Source: Actinomadura litoris (lineage in GTDB: Bacteria > Actinomycetota > Actinomycetes > Streptosporangiales > Streptosporangiaceae). From it: a DNA stretch of 64,000 nt. Under the pieces are notes generated by a model that did no database searches, had not been told where the DNA came from, and saw only the letters and a list, made by a program, of their open reading frames with translations. The stretch lies in the NCBI RefSeq assembly GCF_009733595.1, contig NZ_WOFH01000005.1, positions 470,406-534,405 on the forward strand, read 5' to 3'. The first letter of the stretch is position 1; the number at the start of each line of letters is the position of its first letter. Position numbers and translations under genes: made by a program. Of this stretch, positions 44,055-52,605 are shown piece after piece.

Positions 44055-44656
44055 CCACGTACGGACTGCTGATCTTCGACAAGGCCGAGGAGCTGGACTT
44101 CGTCGGCCCGTGGGAGGTGTTCACGGCGTCGGCGATGGTGCGCGACGAGGGCGACCGGGCCGTGCTCATCGCCGAGACGACCGGCCCGGTCCGGTGCGCC
44201 AAGGGCATGCGCGTGCTGGCCGACCACACCCTGGACGACCACCCCGACCTGGACGTGCTGCTCGTCCCCGGCGGCTACGGCGCCCGCGAGGTCCAGCCGC
44301 ACAACGAGACCGTGACCGGCTGGATCGGCCGGACGGCCGCGGACGTCGACTGGGTGACCAGCGTGTGCACCGGCTCGTTCCTGCTCCACGCGGCGGGCGT
44401 CGCCAAGGGGCGGCGCGTCGCGACGCACTGGGGCTCGGAGGACCTGCTGGAGGCGTCCGGCGGCGTGACCGTCGTCCGCGACGCCCGCTACGTCGTGGAC
44501 GGGAACCTGGTCACGAGCCAGGGCGTGTCGGCGGGCATCGACATGGCGCTGTGGCTGGTCGGGCGCATCCACGGCCGCGACCACGCGCGGGCCGTCCGGC
44601 GCTACATCCAGTACGAGCCCGCCCCGCCCTACCTCGCCGACGAGCCCGTCGCCTGA
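44051..44656 (+). CDS. DJ-1/PfpI family protein
   Basis: A 201-residue single-domain DJ-1/PfpI protein starting at ATGA overlapping the GlxA stop. Contains YGLLIFDKAEELDFVGPWEVF, LLVPGGYGAREVQP and the nucleophile elbow VTSVCTGSFLLHAAGVAKGRRVATHWG. Such proteins include isonitrile hydratases and glyoxalase III-like enzymes; its closeness to the regulator's own N-terminal domain suggests a shared small-molecule ligand. Confidence 0.87.
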   Translation: MTTYGLLIFDKAEELDFVGPWEVFTASAMVRDEGDRAVLIAETTGPVRCAKGMRVLADHTLDDHPDLDVLLVPGGYGAREVQPHNETVTGWIGRTAADVDWVTSVCTGSFLLHAAGVAKGRRVATHWGSEDLLEASGGVTVVRDARYVVDGNLVTSQGVSAGIDMALWLVGRIHGRDHARAVRRYIQYEPAPPYLADEPVA

Positions 44657-44683
44657 GCGGCCCAGCGGTCGAAGACGCCCGCG

Positions 44684-45538
44684 TCAGGGGTCGAAGACGT
44701 TCGCGGCGCCCATCGCGACCCGGCCGCGCACGTCGTCCGGCGTCATGATCTGGCCGGATCCGCCGAGCACCAGCAGCGGCCAGTGCGCGGCGACCGCGTC
44801 GACCAGCTCGGCGGTGAGCAGCTGCGACTCGGTCCCGTCGAAGATCTCCAGGGCGACCGGGGTGTAGGGCGGCTCGCCGAGGAGGGCGCGGTGCGCGAGG
44901 AGCGCGGACGGCTCGACCGGCGCGGCGCCCGGCGACTGGAGGCGCATCCACACCCAGGCGCCGCCGCGCTCCAGCACCGCGTCGGTGTCGTCGCCGGGGC
45001 CGGACCGCGCCCCGGCGGACCGGACGAGCCGGGCGAACCGGTCCGGGGAGACCGTTCCGGGCAGCAGCAGCGTCGCCCGGCGGACCCGGCCGCGCCGGTG
45101 CCCGGCGGGCGGGGCGTGCAAGCGGCCCTCGGGCTGGAAGAAGTCGGTGCGGCGCCGCGCGAGGCGGCGGTGGAACTCGGCGACGGTGATCACCGCCTCC
45201 CCGAAGTCGCACACCGCGAGCGGCCAGCGGTCGGCGGCGGCCAGCACGATCTCGGCGGCGAGCCACTCGCTGTCGCGGCCCGCGTGCACCTCCATCATGA
45301 TCCGCGTGCGCGGCGGCGCGCCGAGCGCCCGCGCGCACTCCTCGCGCAGCGCGGCGGCGCGGATCGGCTCGTCCGGCGGGAACGGGTAGACCAGCACGGA
45401 CCCGTTCCCGCGTTGCAGGACGGCGACGTCGGGCTCGGTCACCGAGGGCTGGTGGACCCCGCCGAGCGAGACGACCAGGTCGCGGATCTCTCCGGACGGG
45501 ATCGGCGCGCTGGAGACGAGGTTGACGTCGTGCGACAC
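44684..45538 (-). CDS. Uncharacterised protein with internal domain duplication
   Basis: A 284-residue soluble protein with no recognised family. The two halves are clearly related: half one has DVAVLQRGNGSVLVYPFPPDEP and SEWLAAEIVLAAADRWPLAVCDFGEAVITVAEF; half two has DAVLERGGAWVWMRLQSPGAAP and SQLLTAELVDAVAAHWPLLVLGGSGQIMTPDDV. Each looks like a small alpha/beta domain ending in a W-P-L strand. GTG start 10 bp after the stop of the arginase-fold gene, implying cotranscription. Confidence 0.75.
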   Translation of the reverse strand: MSHDVNLVSSAPIPSGEIRDLVVSLGGVHQPSVTEPDVAVLQRGNGSVLVYPFPPDEPIRAAALREECARALGAPPRTRIMMEVHAGRDSEWLAAEIVLAAADRWPLAVCDFGEAVITVAEFHRRLARRRTDFFQPEGRLHAPPAGHRRGRVRRATLLLPGTVSPDRFARLVRSAGARSGPGDDTDAVLERGGAWVWMRLQSPGAAPVEPSALLAHRALLGEPPYTPVALEIFDGTESQLLTAELVDAVAAHWPLLVLGGSGQIMTPDDVRGRVAMGAANVFDP

Positions 45539-45548
45539 CGCGCCCGGC

Positions 45549-46466
45549 CTAGCCGGCCGCGGCGGCGACGGCGGTGGTGAGCGCCGTGGTGAGCGCGGCG
45601 CCCGCCGATCCGTCCGGGTCGCGTTCGGGGTCGTAGATGGCGACGTGCAGCCCGACCGCGCGGGGGCTCGCCAGCAGCGCCGTGAGCACGGAGGTCAGCT
45701 CCGCGAACGACAGCCCGTCCGGGTTCGGCGAGTCGACGGCGGGCATGACGGACCGGTCGAGGATGTCGGCGTCGAGGTGGATCCAGAAGCCGTCGATCGG
45801 CGCGGCCTCCAGGTACGCGCGGGCCTCCCGCCCCGCCGCGTCCGCGCTGTGCTCGCGGATGTACTCGATCGGGAACCGGCGGATCCGCGACGTCTCGAAC
45901 GCCTCCAGGTCGGAGTCCTCGAAGTCCTCCGGCTCGCGCTGGACGCCGATGTGCGCGACGTGCTCCTCGACGACGTAGGGGCGCAGCCCGCCCTGGTCGG
46001 TGAGCGCGTCCGGGCCGTGGCCGGTGACCAGGCCGAGCGCGAGCCCCCCGGCGGTGAGCCGGCCGGCGTGCGCGGCGGGGTCGAGGCGGGGCGAGTAGTC
46101 GTCGTGCCCGTCCAGGTGGGCGAGGCCGTAGGTGCCGCGCGTCCGCAGCGCCAGCATCGGGCCGAGCAGGATCGAGCAGTCGCCGCCGAGCACGAGCGGG
46201 AACCGGCCCTCGTCCAGCAGCGCGCCGATCCGCTCCGCGAGCAGCGGCGAGTACGCGGCGAGGCCGGGGCCGTTCAGGTAGCCGGTGGCGGTGTCGGGGC
46301 CGAAGATGTACGGCGGCGGCTCGACGCGTCCGGCGTCGTCCGCGCCGACGCGGTCGGCGATCCCGTGGCCGCGGAGCGCGTCCGCGAGACCGCGCACGCC
46401 CGGCTCGTGGCCGTCGCGCGGCGGTCGTAGCCCGAGGTTGGAGGGAGCGTCCAGCACCGAGATCAC
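45549..46466 (-). CDS. Arginase/agmatinase family (ureohydrolase) protein
   Basis: A 305-residue binuclear-manganese hydrolase fold. Metal motifs: LVLGGDCSILLG (Cys replaces the usual His of GGDHS), AHLDGHDDYSP (DxHxD type) and IHLDADILDRS (DxDxxD type). The GGDC variant occurs in subgroups of the family whose substrate is not arginine; true substrate unknown. GTG start, first gene of a two-gene unit, divergent from the CocE hydrolase gene across 45 bp. Confidence 0.83.
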   Translation of the reverse strand: MISVLDAPSNLGLRPPRDGHEPGVRGLADALRGHGIADRVGADDAGRVEPPPYIFGPDTATGYLNGPGLAAYSPLLAERIGALLDEGRFPLVLGGDCSILLGPMLALRTRGTYGLAHLDGHDDYSPRLDPAAHAGRLTAGGLALGLVTGHGPDALTDQGGLRPYVVEEHVAHIGVQREPEDFEDSDLEAFETSRIRRFPIEYIREHSADAAGREARAYLEAAPIDGFWIHLDADILDRSVMPAVDSPNPDGLSFAELTSVLTALLASPRAVGLHVAIYDPERDPDGSAGAALTTALTTAVAAAAG

Positions 46467-46511
46467 GCTAGGCAGCCTAACGTTGGGGAGATACCGGACG
46501 TGGAGGAATTG

Positions 46512-48128
46512 ATGACCGTTTTGGGCCGCCTCACCGAACGGATCCTCGGTCTACCCGCGGCATCGACGTCCGCAACGTCATCCGCGGGCGCGGGCGCGGT
46601 CGGCGTGGCGCGCGACCTGAGGGTGCCGATGGCCGACGGCGTCGACCTGCTCGCCGACCTGCACCGTCCGCGTGGCGCGGGCCCGCTGCCCGCCGTCCTC
46701 GTGCGCACCCCCTACGGCCGGAGGCAGGCGCTGGTGCGGGTGCTCGTCGGCGTGCTCGCCCGGCGCGGCTTCCAGGTCGTCGTGCAGGACGTGCGCGGGA
46801 CGGGCGGCTCCGGCGGCGACTTCCGCGCCTTCCACGACGAGCGCGCCGACGGCCTCGCCACCCTCGCCTGGCTGCGCGCCCAGCCCTGGTGCGACGGACG
46901 GGTCGCGACGGCCGGGGCCAGCTACCTCGGCTTCGCGCAGTGGGCGCTCGCGCCGTACGCCGACCCGCCGCTGGCCGCGATGGGCCTCGGCGTCACCGCC
47001 TCGGAGATGGTCGGCTCGTTCTATCCGGGCGGCGCGCTCTCCCTGCACAACACGCTCGTGTGGTCGTCGCTGATGGGCACGCGCGACGGGCGGCCGCTGA
47101 CGCACGCGCGGCGGGTCAGGCGCGCGATGCGGCACCTCCCGGTCGGCGAGGCCGACACCGCCGCGGTCGGACGGCCCGAGCCGTTCTTCCGCGAGGTCAC
47201 CGCGAACGCCGAGCGCCGCGAGTTCTGGGACGCGACCGACCACAGCGCGGCCGTCGCCGCGACGACCGCCCCCGCCAGCATGGTCACGGGCTGGTGGGAC
47301 CTGTTCCTGCGCGGCCAGCTCCGCGACTTCGAGGCGCTGCAGGACGCCGGACGGCAGCCCCGGATCACGATCGGGCCCTGGGGGCACGACCTGAAGGCCC
47401 TGCGCGCCGTCCTGCTCGACCAGGTCTCCTGGCTGGACGCGCACCTGCACGGCGACGCCGCCGCGCCGCGCCGCGCGCCCGTCCGGCTGCACCTCCAGGG
47501 CGCGGGACGCTGGCTGGACGTCGAGCGCTGGCCGCCGCCGGGGACCGAGCCGACCCCGCTGCACCTGTCGCACGTCCTGACCTGGGACGGCGACGCGTCC
47601 GGCGCCGAGCCCCTCGCGTTCACCTACGACGCCCTCGACCCCACGCCCAGCGTCGGCGGCCCGCTCCTCGCGCCCGGACGCGGCGGGCAGCGCGACAACA
47701 CCCGCCTGGAGCGGCGCGGCGACGTGGCCGTGCTCACCGGCGCCGTCCTCGACCGCGACCTCGACCTGATCGGGCCGGTGTCGGCGGTGATCCACGTCCG
47801 CACGAGCACCGGGCACGGGGACCTGTTCGTCCGGCTCAGCGACGTCGACCCGCGCGGCGTCTCCCGCAACGTGACCGACGGCGTGCTGCGGATCGGCGCG
47901 CCGGGCATCGTGCGCGCCGAGGTCGAGATGCGCCCGACCGCGTACCGGTTCCGGCGCGGGCACCGGCTCCGCGTGCTGCTCGCGGGCGGCGCGTTCCCCC
48001 GCTTCGCGCGCAACCACGGCAGGGGAGAGCCGGCGGGGCGGGCCGTCGCGTCCAGGCGCGTCCGGTTCGAGGTGCACCGGGACGCCGACCACCCGTCGTC
48101 GCTGCTACTGCCCGTCTGGCGCGGCTGA
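46512..48128 (+). CDS. CocE/NonD family hydrolase (X-Pro dipeptidyl-peptidase S15 type)
   Basis: A 538-residue serine hydrolase acting on acyl esters or peptides. N-terminal alpha/beta-hydrolase domain (VPMADGVDLLADLHRPRGAGPLPAVLVRTPYGRR, nucleophile elbow GASYLGFAQWA, oxyanion YGRR region) and a C-terminal jelly-roll domain (LDRDLDLIGPVSAVIHVRTSTGHGDLFVRLSDV, RFRRGHRLRVLLAGGAFPRFARN). The ATG at 46512 is favoured by GGAGGAATTG. Cytoplasmic, without a signal peptide. Its 3' end overlaps the convergent deformylase gene by 24 bp. Confidence 0.9.
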   Translation: MTVLGRLTERILGLPAASTSATSSAGAGAVGVARDLRVPMADGVDLLADLHRPRGAGPLPAVLVRTPYGRRQALVRVLVGVLARRGFQVVVQDVRGTGGSGGDFRAFHDERADGLATLAWLRAQPWCDGRVATAGASYLGFAQWALAPYADPPLAAMGLGVTASEMVGSFYPGGALSLHNTLVWSSLMGTRDGRPLTHARRVRRAMRHLPVGEADTAAVGRPEPFFREVTANAERREFWDATDHSAAVAATTAPASMVTGWWDLFLRGQLRDFEALQDAGRQPRITIGPWGHDLKALRAVLLDQVSWLDAHLHGDAAAPRRAPVRLHLQGAGRWLDVERWPPPGTEPTPLHLSHVLTWDGDASGAEPLAFTYDALDPTPSVGGPLLAPGRGGQRDNTRLERRGDVAVLTGAVLDRDLDLIGPVSAVIHVRTSTGHGDLFVRLSDVDPRGVSRNVTDGVLRIGAPGIVRAEVEMRPTAYRFRRGHRLRVLLAGGAFPRFARNHGRGEPAGRAVASRRVRFEVHRDADHPSSLLLPVWRG

Positions 48129-48692
48129 CGCCTCGGCCTCCGCCGCTTCGGCCGCCTCGGCCGCCTCGGCCGCCTCGGCGCGGAGGCGCTCGTACTCCTT
48201 CAGCACCTTCTTGCGCGAGCGCGTGGACAGCCGGTCGATGTAGACCTTGCCCTCCAGGTGGTCGGTCTCGTGCTGGAGGCAGCGGGCCAGCAGCCCCGTC
48301 CCCTCCACCGTGACCGGGTCGCCCTTCAGGTCGAAGCCGTGCACGGTCGCGCGGTCGGGGCGGGCCAGCTTCGCATACGGGCCGGGCACCGACAGGCAGC
48401 CCTCGTCGCTGTCGTCCAGGTGCCGCTCGTCCAGCGGGGGAAGCTCCAGGACGGGGTTGACCACGACGCCCCTGTGCGCCACTTCCTCCTTGTCGGGGCA
48501 GTCGTAGACGAAGATCCGCAGATCGACCCCGATCTGGTTCCCGGCCAGCCCCACGCCCTTCGCCGCGTACATGCTCGCGAACATGTCGTCGGCCAGCTCC
48601 GCCAGCGCCGCGTCGAACTCCTCCACCGGGCGGCACGCCTGGTGGAGGACCGGAGTCCCGACCAACGTGATCGCCCGCACCCGCCCCGCCAT
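48105..48692 (-). CDS. def: Peptide deformylase
   Basis: Removes the formyl group from the initiator methionine of nascent proteins. 195 residues with all three motifs: GVGLAGNQIG, EGCLSVPG (metal Cys99) and HETDHLEG (His141, catalytic Glu142, His145). The C-terminus carries an Ala/Glu low-complexity helix encoded by 9-bp repeats, which overlaps the end of the CocE gene. Actinomycetes usually carry several def copies; it is not in the usual def-fmt operon. Confidence 0.93.
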   Translation of the reverse strand: MAGRVRAITLVGTPVLHQACRPVEEFDAALAELADDMFASMYAAKGVGLAGNQIGVDLRIFVYDCPDKEEVAHRGVVVNPVLELPPLDERHLDDSDEGCLSVPGPYAKLARPDRATVHGFDLKGDPVTVEGTGLLARCLQHETDHLEGKVYIDRLSTRSRKKVLKEYERLRAEAAEAAEAAEAAEAEASAAPDGQ

Positions 48693-49273
48693 GACCGCTC
48701 TCCTCCAGCCCGGCGCACACTCGGCGACCGCGACACCAGAGATTTTTCCACCTTCGGCGACACCGCCGGTATCCGTGGCCCCGCCCGCCGGCCAGGAGGA
48801 GGCGCGGGGCGCGGTTCGGGCCCACCCCCCTACGGCCCGACACGCCCCGCACGTCCGTACCAGAACGGTACGGCGGGCCGCTTACACAGCGCTTACATGT
48901 GCCGGACGGTATGAGCCGGAAGTCGCGCGCCGCCGAGCCCGGCGGCGGGCCGGACGCACACCGTGTTCCGTTCGTCGCACACCGTGAACCGCTCACCGAC
49001 GCGGGCCCGGGAACGCTCGATCCGGTCGTGGCGGGCTCGCTACGTTCGTCTCGTCCGCCGGATGAACGGCGCGGCCGCTCCCTGAGGGAGCGGGCCGCTT
49101 CGGGGGGAGCGGCAGGCCACGGCAGAGGGCCCGCGGCCGACCCGGCGGAACGGGGGGTAGAGGGGTCACTTCTTGGGGGGAGTGGCCCCTCCGTCTTTCC
49201 GGGGCATGAATGCTGGAGAACCTCGATTCCCTCTCCCCTTGACGGAATCGGTCAATGAAGGGCATTCCCCCCA
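48693..49273. other. Divergent intergenic region with inverted repeat
   Basis: About 580 bp without a credible gene. CCGTACC-AGAAC-GGTACGG at 48855-48873 is a perfect 7-bp inverted repeat; just beyond, GCTTACACAGCGCTTACATG contains a direct repeat of GCTTACA. These could be control elements of the polyester-hydrolase-like gene, although they lie some 400 bp upstream of it. Confidence 0.45.
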
Positions 49274-50206
49274 ATGAACCAGAATTCCGTAAACGCGCTC
49301 ACGGCGCTCACCGCGGCGGCCGTCCTCGCCGCGTGTTCCGGCAGCACTCCCACTGCTCCCGCCGCTCCGGCCCCGAAGGCCACGGCCGCGCCGAACGACC
49401 GTCCGGCCCCCACGGCGCAGGTCCCGCGCTCGTTCGAGCGCGGCCCGGCGCCGTCGGAGAAGAGCGTGACCGCCGAACGCGGCCCGTTCGCCTTCGAGAA
49501 GATCGAGGTGCCCGCGGGCAGCGGGCCCGGCTTCAACAAGGGCACGATCTACGCGCCGACCGACACGGGCCGCGGCACGTTCGGCGCCATCGTCATGTCG
49601 CCCGGCTTCGCGTCCCCGCACACCTGGATCGACTGGTACGGGCCGCGCCTGGCCTCCCAGGGCTTCGTCGTCATGATGCTGGAGACCAACACGCTGTTCG
49701 ACGTCCCGCTGCTGCGCGGGCGGCAGATCGTCGCGGCGCTCGACTACCTCACCGCCAGGAGCGTGGTGCGGGGCCGCGTCGACCCGTCCCGCACCGCCGT
49801 GATGGGGCACTCCATGGGCGGCGGCGGCACGCTGGAGGCGGCGCGGCAGCGGCCCGGACTGAAGGCCGCCGTCCCGCTCGCGCCGTGGAACCCCGACTAC
49901 GACTGGGGCGGGGTCGTCGTGCCCACAATGATCATTGGCGCGCAGCGCGATGTGATCGCGCCGACGGCGTTAATGTCCGAGGCGTACTACAACCGGCTCA
50001 CCGCGGCCCCCGAAAAGGCGTACCTGGTGCTCAGGGGCGCCGGTCATCTGACGTTCATGTCGCCGAACGCCACCATCGCCAAATACGTCATCTCGTGGAT
50101 GAAGCGGTTCGTCGACAACGACTCCCGCTATGACCGCTTCCTGTGCCCGCCGCCGAAACCGCGGGGCCCGCTCACGGTCTACCGGGGGACCTGCCCGACC
50201 GGTTGA
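49274..50206 (+). CDS. Cutinase/polyester hydrolase (PETase-fold) lipoprotein
   Basis: A 310-residue exported alpha/beta hydrolase closely resembling actinobacterial cutinases such as LCC. It has a lipoprotein signal ending LAAC (Cys21) and a Pro/Ala linker. The catalytic domain starts near residue 54 (FERGPAPSEKSV). Active site: Ser180 in GHSMGGGG, Asp226 in IIGAQRDVIAP, His258 in GAGHLTF; the aromatic clamp Trp205 (LAPWNPDY) and Met181 are kept, and Cys291-Cys307 match the C-terminal disulfide. The oxyanion residue, Tyr in known PET hydrolases (SPGYT), is Phe112 here. Lipid anchoring is unusual for this normally secreted family. Confidence 0.88.
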   Translation: MNQNSVNALTALTAAAVLAACSGSTPTAPAAPAPKATAAPNDRPAPTAQVPRSFERGPAPSEKSVTAERGPFAFEKIEVPAGSGPGFNKGTIYAPTDTGRGTFGAIVMSPGFASPHTWIDWYGPRLASQGFVVMMLETNTLFDVPLLRGRQIVAALDYLTARSVVRGRVDPSRTAVMGHSMGGGGTLEAARQRPGLKAAVPLAPWNPDYDWGGVVVPTMIIGAQRDVIAPTALMSEAYYNRLTAAPEKAYLVLRGAGHLTFMSPNATIAKYVISWMKRFVDNDSRYDRFLCPPPKPRGPLTVYRGTCPTG

Positions 50207-50321
50207 CTTTCCTTCCGGGCTTGGGCTGGTATCGGCGGACTGCCGGAATCCGTTGTCGATCTCTGAAAACTTGACGCGGCGAACATCGACTTGACCCGCG
50301 CGCTGCGCAATGGTCGTCCCC

Positions 50322-50585
50322 ATGGATTCACGAATCGGAGCCGTGGCGCGCGGCCCGGCGGGCTGGCTGCTCACCTTTCTCGGCGCCCGCGAGCGGGGGC
50401 TGCGCACGCATCGCGGCCTCGCCGCCGGCCCGGCGGAATGGCTGCTGGCCTTCCTTGAGGTCGAGCGCGCCGAACTCGACGTCCGGCGGCCCCCCGCGAA
50501 GGGACGGCAGCGCCCCGCCATGCTCGCGCCGCGCGGCCGGGCCGAGGAGTCCCCCTTCGCACGGCGTCCCGCCCGCAGCGCCTAG
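50322..50585 (+). CDS. Putative small protein with duplicated WLL motif
   Basis: An 87-residue frame with GC-biased codons, ending 10 bp before the next gene. ARGPAGWLLTFLGARERGL and AAGPAEWLLAFLEVERAEL are two similar amphipathic helices in tandem; the rest is Arg/Pro-rich. No clear ribosome binding site (ATG 50310 or 50322), so the gene is tentative. If real it would be translated with the membrane protein downstream. Confidence 0.4.
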   Translation: MDSRIGAVARGPAGWLLTFLGARERGLRTHRGLAAGPAEWLLAFLEVERAELDVRRPPAKGRQRPAMLAPRGRAEESPFARRPARSA

Positions 50586-50595
50586 AACGGAAATC

Positions 50596-51447
50596 ATGAT
50601 CATCGAGATGTTGCTCGCCGCCCTGATCGGCGGCGCGATCGGGGTCGCCGAGCTCCTCGCGCGCTACCGCGACAAGCCCGTCGCGGCGCTGGCGTCGCCG
50701 GGCGGCCTGCTGTTCGTCTTCATCAACACCGGCGCGTCGGTGCTCGCGCTGATCGCGGTGACCGCGGCGGGCTGGCGGTTCGGCCTGCCGCCGACGATGC
50801 CGCAGGCGAGCCTCGTGGTCGTCCGCGTGCTGGCCGCGGGGATCGGCTCGGCGGCGCTGCTGCGCATGGCGTTCACCCCCGCCCAGAGCGGCGCGGTCGG
50901 CGCCGGGCCGGTCGCCCTGCTCAACGGCGTGCTCCGGCTCGCCGACGGCGAGTTGGAGCGCAAGCGCGCGCTCAGCAGGCTCTCGCGCAACGACCTGTCG
51001 GGCCTGTCGTTCGAGCGCGACCACGCGGCGCTCGCCGAGCTGTGCTGCCACCTCATGCGCGAGTTCGACCTCGCCGAGGCGGAGCGGCTCGGCGGCCTGG
51101 CCGCCGACCTCGGCCACCGCGACGACCTCACCGACGCCGACAAGCTGGACTGCTGGGGCCTGGAGCTGACCCGGCTGGTCGGCGAGCGCGCCCTGCTTCA
51201 GGCCGCCCGCCGCCTGCGGGACCGCCCACGCGCGGAACCGCGCGAGGAACCGCGTGAGGAGCCGCGCGAGGAACCGCGCCCCGCCGCGCCCGCCGCCGAG
51301 CGGCTCCCGGCCCCGGCCGAGAAGCCCGCCGAGCCCGTTCCGGGGCCGCGGCGGCCCCTCGGGTCCGCACCCGGGTCCGTATCCGGGCCCAAGACGTCCC
51401 GCCTCGCCGGCGGGCGGAGCGAGCGCAGGAGTTTCAGCGACGCCTGA
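50596..51447 (+). CDS. Hypothetical membrane protein with EPRE-repeat tail
   Basis: A 283-residue protein. The N-terminal 120 residues contain three likely membrane helices (MLLAALIGGAIGVAELLAR, GGLLFVFINTGASVLALIAVTAAGW, LVVVRVLAAGIGSAALL); the rest is cytoplasmic, helical to about residue 205, then a disordered Pro/Glu/Arg tail where EEPR is repeated four times from 12-bp DNA repeats. No known domain; possibly a membrane-linked scaffold. Confidence 0.72.
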   Translation: MIIEMLLAALIGGAIGVAELLARYRDKPVAALASPGGLLFVFINTGASVLALIAVTAAGWRFGLPPTMPQASLVVVRVLAAGIGSAALLRMAFTPAQSGAVGAGPVALLNGVLRLADGELERKRALSRLSRNDLSGLSFERDHAALAELCCHLMREFDLAEAERLGGLAADLGHRDDLTDADKLDCWGLELTRLVGERALLQAARRLRDRPRAEPREEPREEPREEPRPAAPAAERLPAPAEKPAEPVPGPRRPLGSAPGSVSGPKTSRLAGGRSERRSFSDA

Positions 51448-51460
51448 GCACACGTGGAAT

Positions 51461-51487
51461 ACCGGTGCGCCGCCTCGGCGCACCGGT
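51461..51487. terminator. Bidirectional terminator, 12-bp perfect stem
   Basis: ACCGGTGCGCCG, CCT loop, CGGCGCACCGGT, followed by CATTTCATC, between convergent genes. Confidence 0.82.
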
Positions 51488-51499
51488 CATTTCATCGCC

Positions 51500-51694
51500 T
51501 CACGATTTCGGACGGGTGATCAAAGGGGGAGCGCTCTCGTCCCTTTCCTCAAGGGCCGCCGCGATGCGGTGCAGCGCCTCGGCCATCGACACCAGCGCCT
51601 GGACCTGGGCGGCCGCCATGAGATTGACCGGGGACGGATCGGCCGCCTGCGCCTCCGCTGCCGCCTCGCACGCCTGCTGGCTCCACCAATGCAC
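51500..51694 (-). CDS. Small helical protein, 64 residues
   Basis: Starts MHWWSQQACEAAAEAQAA from a GTG; the body NLMAAAQVQALVSMAEALHRIAAALEERDE is a long amphipathic helix. It is bounded by a strong terminator, supporting expression. No family recognised; the shape suits a small coiled-coil or partner-binding protein. Confidence 0.55.
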   Translation of the reverse strand: MHWWSQQACEAAAEAQAADPSPVNLMAAAQVQALVSMAEALHRIAAALEERDESAPPLITRPKS

Positions 51695-51769
51695 GCGGCG
51701 ATCCTAGGGGAACCGGCCAATCCATTACCCGCCGCCGCGCGGAAAACACCCCGAGAAAGGCTGGACGTC

Positions 51770-51994
51770 GTGAATCCACGGCTGCAGGACGGGCATCCTC
51801 CCTGGGCGCTGAAACCGCCGGGCGGGCTCACCACGGGAGAACTCGCCGAGGCCCTGGAGTACCTTGAGAAACACCATCCCGATGACGAGGTCCTCGGCCG
51901 CGCGCTCGCCGGCGAGTTCGCCCGCCGCACCGCCGCCGAGAACCGTCCGGCGAGACGTCCCGCCAAGCACGCCCGTCCCGCGTACGAGAAATAG
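51770..51994 (+). CDS. Small hypothetical protein, 74 residues
   Basis: GTG start (GAAAGG upstream). Sequence LQDGHPPWALKPPGGLTTGELAEALEYLEKHHPDDEVLGRALAGEFARR followed by a basic tail. Divergent from the small helical protein gene and 8 bp upstream of the DUF488 gene, so probably in its operon. Function unknown. Confidence 0.55.
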   Translation: MNPRLQDGHPPWALKPPGGLTTGELAEALEYLEKHHPDDEVLGRALAGEFARRTAAENRPARRPAKHARPAYEK

Positions 51995-52002
51995 GGGGCA
52001 CG

Positions 52003-52362
52003 ATGACCGAGGTGCGGCTGCGCCGCGTGTACGGGCGCCCCGAGCCGGACGACGGCGCCCGCGTGCTGGTCGACCGCGTCTGGCCGCGCGGGCTGAGCAA
52101 GGAGGACGCGCGCCTCGACCACTGGGAGAAGGACGTCGCGCCGTCGACCGACCTGCGCAAGTGGTACGGCCACGACCCCGAGCGGTTCGCGGAGTTCCGC
52201 CGCCGCTACGAGGCCGAGCTGGACGACCCGTCCCGCGCCGCCGCCCTCGACCGGCTCCGCGCCCTCGCGGACGGGGGGACGCTGACGCTCCTCACCGCCA
52301 CGAAGGACGCGGAGCGCAGCCAGGCCGCCGTCCTCGCCGCCCTCCTGAACGGCGTTCGCTAG
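52003..52362 (+). CDS. DUF488 family protein
   Basis: A 119-residue member of DUF488 (YeaO-like): VRLRRVYGRPEPDDGARVLVDRVWPRGLSKEDARLDHWEKDVAPSTDLRKWYGHDPERFAEFRRRY, with the conserved DRxWPRG and WYGHxPERFxEF motifs. Function unproven. ATG follows AGGGGG. Confidence 0.9.
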   Translation: MTEVRLRRVYGRPEPDDGARVLVDRVWPRGLSKEDARLDHWEKDVAPSTDLRKWYGHDPERFAEFRRRYEAELDDPSRAAALDRLRALADGGTLTLLTATKDAERSQAAVLAALLNGVR

Positions 52363-52605
52363 CCACGCCCGTGTTCATCGCCTGGCGTCCCGTGCCGTGG
52401 CCGCGCCTCGGCGGGTGCGGCATCGCTTCGCGATCTTCCCCGTGGTGCTCGCTTCCGGCTGCGCCCCACCGATCAGCCAACGCGCCCGCGTGACGGCCGA
52501 GGTCGTTGCGGAGGGTGCCCTGGCGCCTTTCGAGGGCGCCGCAATCAATGGCACCCGGCGGCCATTTCCGCTGGAGCCGAATTCACCTCTCGGGAGCGGC
52601 GACCG

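Noticed and set aside
48899..49258. A 119-codon plus-strand frame before the polyester hydrolase gene
   Set aside because: Pro/Arg/Gly low complexity, poor start context and no codon bias; treated as non-coding.
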